13,285 nucleotides of DNA, from assembly GCA_964442515.1 (NCBI GenBank), contig CAYUAC010000052.1:1-13285 (forward strand). The letters run 5' to 3'. Positions 8,577 through 13,285 of this stretch are shown here, in pieces. A program made the translations under genes and the position numbers. How positions within the stretch are numbered: position 1 is the first letter of the stretch; each line of letters starts with the position of its first letter. Source of the DNA: TCS-49 sp964442515 (GTDB lineage Bacteria > Campylobacterota > Campylobacteria > Campylobacterales > Sulfurovaceae). The notes beneath the pieces were generated by a model. It was not told where the DNA came from. It saw only the letters and a list, made by a program, of their open reading frames with translations, and did no database searches.

Positions 8577-10063
8577 TGTTTGAGCCTATTGCAGTAAGTT
8601 TAGAATCACTGAATCTCAGTACCCTCGCGCCGATGTTGATCGCCACAATGGGGGCGCTGCTGATACTGGTGATCGATCTGATCAAAAAAGATTTACACAA
8701 ATCGCTGTATGTGATGCTTGGTATGCTGATTCTGGTCGTGGACCTGGGTGCGGTTATCGGGCAGCAGGTTAATTCCAGAGGATTTTTTGACATTATGCTC
8801 ATTGACGGTCTGGCAATCGTTTCGCAGGTCATTATCCTGATCGGTTCGCTGATCTTTTTACCGCTTGCCCTTGGTAAAAGCCGATTCCACGAATACCGAT
8901 ATCCCGAGTATTTTGCGATGTTCCTGTTTATGGTTGCGGGCTTGCAGTTTATGGTCGCAAGTGATAATCTGATTATGATCTTTGTGGGTCTTGAAACCTC
9001 TTCGCTGGCGCTGTATACGCTTATTGCCCTGCACAATAGGGAGCGGTCCTTCGAAGCGGCGATCAAGTATTTTACGATGGGTGCGCTGGGGGCTTCGCTG
9101 TTTGCTTTCGGGGCGGCGATCCTGTACGGTCTGAGCGGTTCGCTTGAGATTCACCAAATCCAGCAGGCACTGACTGAAAGAGGCTTTGAACCTATCGGCT
9201 TAGTGCTGGCAGCTGCGGTGCTGCTGGTATCGGCGCTTGGTTTTAAACTTTCAATCGTTCCGTTTCATACGTGGACGCCTGATGTGTACGAAGGGTCTTC
9301 GGCGCCGCTTGCGGGGTATATGTCCGTTATGCCAAAGGTCGCGGGCTTTGTCGTAGCTATCAGGCTGTTTGAGTTTTTAGTACAAAGCGGCATCTGGTGG
9401 GTCCATGATATGCTTTTGATCCTTGGCGTACTGACTATGCTTATTGCCAACGTGACGGCGCTGGTACAAAACGATGTTAAAAGAATGCTTGCGTTTAGTT
9501 CGATTTCCCACGCGGGCTTTTTGATGCTTGCTATCGTGATCGGTACCACAAAAGCAAACAGTGCGCTGTTTTTGTATTTCGCGCTTTTTCTTTTTGCCAA
9601 TATCGGGGCGTTTACGATGCTGTGGATTTCAAGGCACAAATCCAACGTTTTCCACGACCGTTTTGACCACCCGTTTCAAAAATTTGCGGGGATGATCAAA
9701 ATCCAGCCCGTGGGTGCGGTGATTATGGCACTGTTTATGCTTTCGCTGGCGGGAATTCCACCCTTTAGTCTCTTTTGGGGTAAAATGTACGTAATCAGTG
9801 CGGCGGTGGATTCGCAATATATCGTCTTAGCCCTTATCATGGCGCTAAACAGTGCGATCGCGGCGTATTACTACCTCAAACTGATTGTGTATATGTTCTT
9901 AAAAGATCCGGCACAAAATGACGGGACGGTGTATGCCAAGAACGCGTCGCCTTCACTGCAGACGGTGATAGGAATCTGCGCGGTGCTTACACTCAGTGCC
10001 ATCGTTTACGTTGGACCGGTTTTGGATATAATAACGCAACTAATGCAAGTTAGCGGATACTAA
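8576..10063 (+). CDS. nuoN: NADH-quinone oxidoreductase subunit N (antiporter-like)
   Basis: This third antiporter-like subunit (495 aa) is adjacent to NuoK in the assembled membrane arm. Pump residues are E140 in VGLETSSLALYTL, K224 in FKLSIVPFHTWTPDVYEG, and K403 in FWGKMYVISA, in the order expected for the family. TAAGGAGG at 8561-8568, seven bases before the ATG, is one of the best ribosome binding sites in the window. This is the last nuo gene; 42 bp with a hairpin separate it from pflA. Confidence 0.97.
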   Translation: MFEPIAVSLESLNLSTLAPMLIATMGALLILVIDLIKKDLHKSLYVMLGMLILVVDLGAVIGQQVNSRGFFDIMLIDGLAIVSQVIILIGSLIFLPLALGKSRFHEYRYPEYFAMFLFMVAGLQFMVASDNLIMIFVGLETSSLALYTLIALHNRERSFEAAIKYFTMGALGASLFAFGAAILYGLSGSLEIHQIQQALTERGFEPIGLVLAAAVLLVSALGFKLSIVPFHTWTPDVYEGSSAPLAGYMSVMPKVAGFVVAIRLFEFLVQSGIWWVHDMLLILGVLTMLIANVTALVQNDVKRMLAFSSISHAGFLMLAIVIGTTKANSALFLYFALFLFANIGAFTMLWISRHKSNVFHDRFDHPFQKFAGMIKIQPVGAVIMALFMLSLAGIPPFSLFWGKMYVISAAVDSQYIVLALIMALNSAIAAYYYLKLIVYMFLKDPAQNDGTVYAKNASPSLQTVIGICAVLTLSAIVYVGPVLDIITQLMQVSGY

Positions 10064-10064
10064 T

Positions 10065-10088
10065 CCGTCCTCGCCGCTGCGGGGACGG
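10065..10088 (+). other. GC-rich stem-loop between nuoN and pflA
   Basis: The arms are CCGTCC, T, CGC (10065-10074) and GCG, G, GGACGG (10079-10088). They give a 10-bp stem with one T-G wobble and a CGCT loop. No T-run follows; the next bases lead straight into the pflA ribosome binding site at 10095-10100. It is therefore not a standard intrinsic terminator. It could be an mRNA 3'-end stabiliser for nuo, an RNA processing site, or an element lowering read-through or translation of pflA. The structure is certain from the sequence; the role is inferred. Confidence 0.6.
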
Positions 10089-10105
10089 CGGTGCAAGGAA
10101 AGACA

Positions 10106-12457
10106 ATGAAATATCTTTTATCCCTATTATTTTTCTTTCTGCCCCTTTCTGGCTTTGAAATGAATATCAAAAGCGGAAAACTCAAGGGGCAGAAATATTC
10201 GCTTTTGCGCCTGCATGAGCCAACCAGACCTATCAAATGCCGCGAAGATATCGATGAATATATGCAGGTACAGTCCGTTACGTGCGAAGTCGACCGCAGC
10301 TTTGCCAGAGATATCGAGGAACTTTCCCACCCGCTTTTTTCGATCGATCTGCACAAGGACAGGGCAAGCTTTACCCTCCGCATCACCAGTCCGGTTAAAT
10401 TGAAACTTTTTGATAAGACTAAACCCTTTTATCAGCAAAAGGAGATAGATTATTTTGATACGCAGGAAGCAAACAACTGGCTGATACTGGCTTACAGCGA
10501 CAAGATGCCCTATATCGATAAGCAGTCTGCTACGGGTATGGGGTTTCCGATTCCGACAGATTTTGAGTCGCTGCCGGCGGTGGGAGCCGTGGATATGGAT
10601 TCGCTGCCCGTTGCAAGCAGGACAAGCGGTGACGTGAACTCTTTTGCGGATTTGGAAAAAGAGTTTGAACAGGGAAATTACTCTTTTGTTTTGAAATCAT
10701 CCAGGCAACTGCTGCAGCGTCATGAAGACTCTATTTTCAAAAGTGATTTTCTCAGATATAAGATTAAAGCGATGTATCATATGGCCCCGGCGGATAATTT
10801 TGATTCGATCGTAAAAGATGCCAAGCGCTTTTTGCGTGAGTACAGTTCAGATGAGTACCTACCCGAAGTTCTGCTTCTGCTTGCAAAAACATACGATAAA
10901 AGCGGTTTTTCCAGTGATGCGAAATATTTTTACGAGCGGCTGATCGCCGAACATGAGGGCTCTTTTCACGCGGCGATGGGCAAGGTTGAGTACGCGCTTT
11001 TCGTAGCCGATAACGAAGAAAACGCCGATGGCGCCAAGCTGCTTGAAGATGTTTTTTACGATACTTCCCACATGGCTGCGGCCGCATACGCCGCCGATGA
11101 ACTGGTCAAAATCTATTTTGACCGTGACGAAATAGAGGAGGTTTTGCGTTATGTCAAAGTTATCTGGGAAAACGACCGCCAGTTTTACCTCAAACAGCAT
11201 GACAGACTGCACGGCGTGGCCAAAAAACTGGCAGGCTATGAAAAGGGTCTGGACCAGGCGATACGAATGAATAAAGCGTTGCTGCAACGTTTGGACAGGA
11301 ACAGGGACGCAGAGTATGAGGACGTGGCTTTTGAGATTGCTCAGTGGCTGGATGAGGCAGGCGAAAATGAAAAGGCTTACGAGGCATATGAAAATTATCT
11401 TGATAAGTTTCAATACGGTCAGTACGCCAAACAGGCCCAGCGCCGGCTTGATATCTTGCTTTCAAAGCAGGATGATGTTGCTTTTGATGAAAAATTAGAA
11501 CGTCTGGACAAACTTATCGATACCCGCTTTGACGAAACCATCGGCCAAAGCGCGCTGATTGCAAAGATGCAGATACTGCAAGATCAGGAACAATACCGCA
11601 ATCTGCTTGATCTGGAAGACAAAGCACAACAGCTTCAGGGGAAGCAGGCCAAAAGCGCGGAAGAGATGCTGGCTAATGCGTTTGACCAACTGGTGCAAAC
11701 CTATCTTTCAAGCGCCGACTGCGACGCTTTTGCCACGCTCTATCAAAACAGTAAGCGGGAGATTTCACAAAAGCGTTATGACAATGAAGCCCTGTATTCA
11801 TGCTATATGGATATATCCGATTATGACAGGGCTTACGATGTCGCCAAAGCCAATACGGATGCCAGCGGAGTTGAGCAAAAAGCACTCTGGCTGTGCAGAC
11901 TGGGCAGGGCCGCGCTGAAATTAAACCGTCTTGATGAAAGCAACGCCGTTTACGGTGATATCATTGCGATGGAGCAAACGGGGCGTTGCGAAGATTTATA
12001 TGCAAACCGTTTTACCATCGCCGACAGGCTGGATATGACCGGTCAAATGGTTGAAAGTCTGGATGCTTTGGAAAAGCAAAACAGCAACAGCGTGGGACTG
12101 TTGCCAAAGTATAAAACGCTGATACAAAAGCTGGAGGATCCTGAGCTTAAAAAGGTGTATACGCGTCGTATGCTTGAACTTCGCAACAAGCTGCAAACCG
12201 ATACGTTTACTCCCTGGATCGAACTGCAGGCTGCTGACATGCTGGAAGCAGACCGGGAGATTGTAAACGCGCTGCAGCAGGCAGCAAGCAAGGATATGCC
12301 GCAGGATAAGCTTGCAAGGGTGTATTTTGAACTTGGTAACGTATATTCGGCGCTTGGACAGGACCGGGAGGCAGTAAACAGTTATGAACAGTGCCGGGAA
12401 ATAGACAGTATGTGGGCGGGGATTTGCGGCGACAGTCTGGATATGATTCAGAATTGA
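10106..12457 (+). CDS. pflA: Paralysed-flagella protein PflA, periplasmic TPR motor scaffold
   Basis: The predicted 783-aa secreted protein is close to the ~788 aa of Campylobacter jejuni PflA, and it sits directly after nuoN as in that genome. The N-terminus (K2, then a hydrophobic run to about G16) is a signal peptide. A probably beta-rich domain follows (residues ~18-140, with a C45/C60 pair that could form a disulfide), then a linker at ~140-175. The rest is helical TPR-like solenoid; clear units lie near 254-283 (LAKTYDKSG...DAKYFYERL), 408-435 (AQWLDEAGENEKAYEAYENYL), 592-622 and 738-768 (FELGNVYSALGQDREAVNSY). In Campylobacter, PflA works with PflB in the periplasmic motor scaffold that recruits stators; mutants build non-rotating flagella. 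ATG 10106 is preferred to GTG 10091 because AAGGAA at 10095-10100 is 5 nt upstream. The function is transferred from synteny, size and architecture. Confidence 0.82.
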   Translation: MKYLLSLLFFFLPLSGFEMNIKSGKLKGQKYSLLRLHEPTRPIKCREDIDEYMQVQSVTCEVDRSFARDIEELSHPLFSIDLHKDRASFTLRITSPVKLKLFDKTKPFYQQKEIDYFDTQEANNWLILAYSDKMPYIDKQSATGMGFPIPTDFESLPAVGAVDMDSLPVASRTSGDVNSFADLEKEFEQGNYSFVLKSSRQLLQRHEDSIFKSDFLRYKIKAMYHMAPADNFDSIVKDAKRFLREYSSDEYLPEVLLLLAKTYDKSGFSSDAKYFYERLIAEHEGSFHAAMGKVEYALFVADNEENADGAKLLEDVFYDTSHMAAAAYAADELVKIYFDRDEIEEVLRYVKVIWENDRQFYLKQHDRLHGVAKKLAGYEKGLDQAIRMNKALLQRLDRNRDAEYEDVAFEIAQWLDEAGENEKAYEAYENYLDKFQYGQYAKQAQRRLDILLSKQDDVAFDEKLERLDKLIDTRFDETIGQSALIAKMQILQDQEQYRNLLDLEDKAQQLQGKQAKSAEEMLANAFDQLVQTYLSSADCDAFATLYQNSKREISQKRYDNEALYSCYMDISDYDRAYDVAKANTDASGVEQKALWLCRLGRAALKLNRLDESNAVYGDIIAMEQTGRCEDLYANRFTIADRLDMTGQMVESLDALEKQNSNSVGLLPKYKTLIQKLEDPELKKVYTRRMLELRNKLQTDTFTPWIELQAADMLEADREIVNALQQAASKDMPQDKLARVYFELGNVYSALGQDREAVNSYEQCREIDSMWAGICGDSLDMIQN

Positions 12458-12467
12458 TTAAGCTTAC

Positions 12468-12478
12468 TTTGCTAAAAT
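12468..12478 (+). promoter_or_regulatory. Extended -10-like motif overlapping the ectA ATG
   Basis: TTTGCTAAAAT contains TG-n-TAAAAT, close to the extended -10 element that dominates sigma-70 promoters in Campylobacterota, where the -35 box is weak. It lies in the 19-bp gap between pflA and ectA. If used, transcription would begin near 12485, after the ATG at 12477. So either the match is chance or the ectA start is further in. A TTGATT at 12454-12459 is only 13 nt upstream and too close to act as a normal -35. Confidence 0.3.
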
Positions 12479-13010
12479 GAAAACCACCTCCACAACGAAA
12501 GGACGTAATATCAAAGAGGATAGTTTTATCATTCGACATCCGGGTATTAAAGACGGTCTTGGGATTTACCAACTGGTAAAAAAGACCAAAGTTTTAGATG
12601 TGAACTCCTCATATCTGTACAACCTTATCGGTGCCCATTTCAGCGACACGTCGTTAGTGGTGACGCAAAAGCAGGGCGAAAATGAGAGTATCGTCGGTTT
12701 TATCAGCGGTTATCTGCTGCCTGATCAGCCAAACGTGCTTTTTATCTGGCAGGTCGGAGTCGATGCGTCGATGCGCGGCAAGGGCTTGGCAAAAAAACTT
12801 GTAACACAGCTGATTAAAGAGCATGAAGACAAGATCGATACGATCCATACAACGGTCTCTCCTTCCAATACTCCTTCAAACAAACTCTTTGATTCTATCG
12901 CCAAATCGTACAATACTTCCATCAAAGAAGAAACGTTCTTGGATATAGAGGATTTTGAAGAAGGCCACGAAGAAGAGATATTAAAAATCATACCAATAAA
13001 GGAACAATAA
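12477..13010 (+). CDS. ectA: L-2,4-diaminobutyrate acetyltransferase (ectoine synthesis)
   Basis: EctA transfers acetyl from acetyl-CoA to L-2,4-diaminobutyrate, giving N-gamma-acetyl-diaminobutyrate, the substrate of ectoine synthase. The 177-aa product is a GNAT-fold protein of normal EctA length. Visible family marks are LDVNSSYLYNLI at residues 40-51 (substrate side, D41), FIWQVGVD at 89-96 (W91), the acetyl-CoA loop RGKGLA at 100-105, and TTVSPSN further on. The C-terminal ~30 residues are acidic. ATG 12477 is the only canonical start that keeps the whole domain, but it has no recognisable ribosome binding site, unlike its neighbours; see the overlapping -10-like motif. ectB follows after 1 bp, confirming an ect operon. 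Confidence 0.93.
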   Translation: MKTTSTTKGRNIKEDSFIIRHPGIKDGLGIYQLVKKTKVLDVNSSYLYNLIGAHFSDTSLVVTQKQGENESIVGFISGYLLPDQPNVLFIWQVGVDASMRGKGLAKKLVTQLIKEHEDKIDTIHTTVSPSNTPSNKLFDSIAKSYNTSIKEETFLDIEDFEEGHEEEILKIIPIKEQ

Positions 13011-13011
13011 T

Positions 13012-13285
13012 ATGAGAATATTTGAAAACAATGAATCAGAAGTAAGAGGCTATATCAGAAGCTTTCCTACTATTTTTAAAAGCAGCAAGGGTGCGATCCT
13101 GACTGATGAGCAGGGTGATGACTATATCGACTTTTTCGCCGGAGCGGGCGTACTGAATTACGGTCACAACAATGAAGATATTTCAAAAGCCCTTATCGAG
13201 TACCTGCAAAACGACGGTGTCGTCCACGGTTTGGATATGGCAACGACGGCAAAAAAAGAGTTTTTAGAAGCGTTTGTCGGCAATA
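13012..13285 (+). CDS. ectB: Diaminobutyrate-2-oxoglutarate transaminase, N-terminal part (cut by window end)
   Basis: EctB is a PLP-dependent class III aminotransferase that makes L-2,4-diaminobutyrate from aspartate semialdehyde with glutamate as amino donor, the step before EctA. Only the first 91 residues of an expected ~420-430 are present. They match the family opening well: IFENNESEVRGYIRSFP near the start, then YIDFFAGAGVLNYGHNN, and HGLDMATTAKKEF near the edge. The PLP lysine lies beyond the window. ATG 13012 is preceded by AAAGGA at 12998-13003, 8 nt away, inside the end of ectA. An ectC is expected beyond the window but cannot be seen. Confidence 0.94.
   Translation, partial: MRIFENNESEVRGYIRSFPTIFKSSKGAILTDEQGDDYIDFFAGAGVLNYGHNNEDISKALIEYLQNDGVVHGLDMATTAKKEFLEAFVGN

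Noticed and set aside
1..13285. Mobile elements, CRISPR arrays, tRNA or rRNA genes, phage or defence genes.
   Set aside because: No direct repeat arrays, transposase motifs, integrase motifs or tRNA-like cloverleaf arms were seen; the window is packed with housekeeping genes on one strand.

Overview
The window reads as a piece of a chromosome from a motile, probably marine or salt-exposed member of the Campylobacterota (Epsilonproteobacteria). Three things point there. The complex I subunits have epsilon-type sequence features. The gene directly after nuoN is pflA, the paralysed-flagella gene, in the same order as in Campylobacter jejuni (from memory, Cj1566c nuoN then Cj1565c pflA). Genes for the compatible solute ectoine follow. 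By eye the base composition is close to balanced, which is higher in G+C than Campylobacter, Helicobacter or Arcobacter and closer to vent and sediment genera such as Sulfurovum. I cannot name the genus.

Layout, all on the + strand and almost gapless. At 1-152 is the tail of an upstream gene whose last ~40 residues align without gaps to the end of NuoG, so it is probably a second NuoG-like subunit. From 145 to 10063 lie nuoG, H, I, J, K, L, M and N, joined by short gaps or 1-8 bp overlaps, most with a clear AGGAG-type ribosome binding site. From 10106 to 12457 is pflA, separated from nuoN by 42 bp holding a strong GC-rich hairpin without a T-tract. From 12477 to 13010 is ectA, and from 13012 to the window end is the start of ectB. 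No stretch over 300 bp lacks a gene. I see no tRNA, rRNA, insertion sequence or CRISPR array.

How it works together: NuoG and NuoI carry iron-sulfur clusters of the peripheral arm. NuoH forms the quinone-site and membrane junction. NuoJ, K, L, M and N are the proton-pumping membrane arm. PflA is a periplasmic TPR scaffold of the flagellar motor, which consumes the ion gradient such an operon builds. EctA and EctB make the ectoine precursors.

Most of the window is ordinary, conserved core genome. The points most worth a second look are the probable tandem pair of NuoG paralogues, a NuoG with a complete second ferredoxin-type cluster motif (five predicted clusters) and a charge-segregated insertion, the hairpin between nuoN and pflA, and the unclear ectA start, where an extended -10-like motif overlaps the only ATG. 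I did not find a convincing wholly new system.
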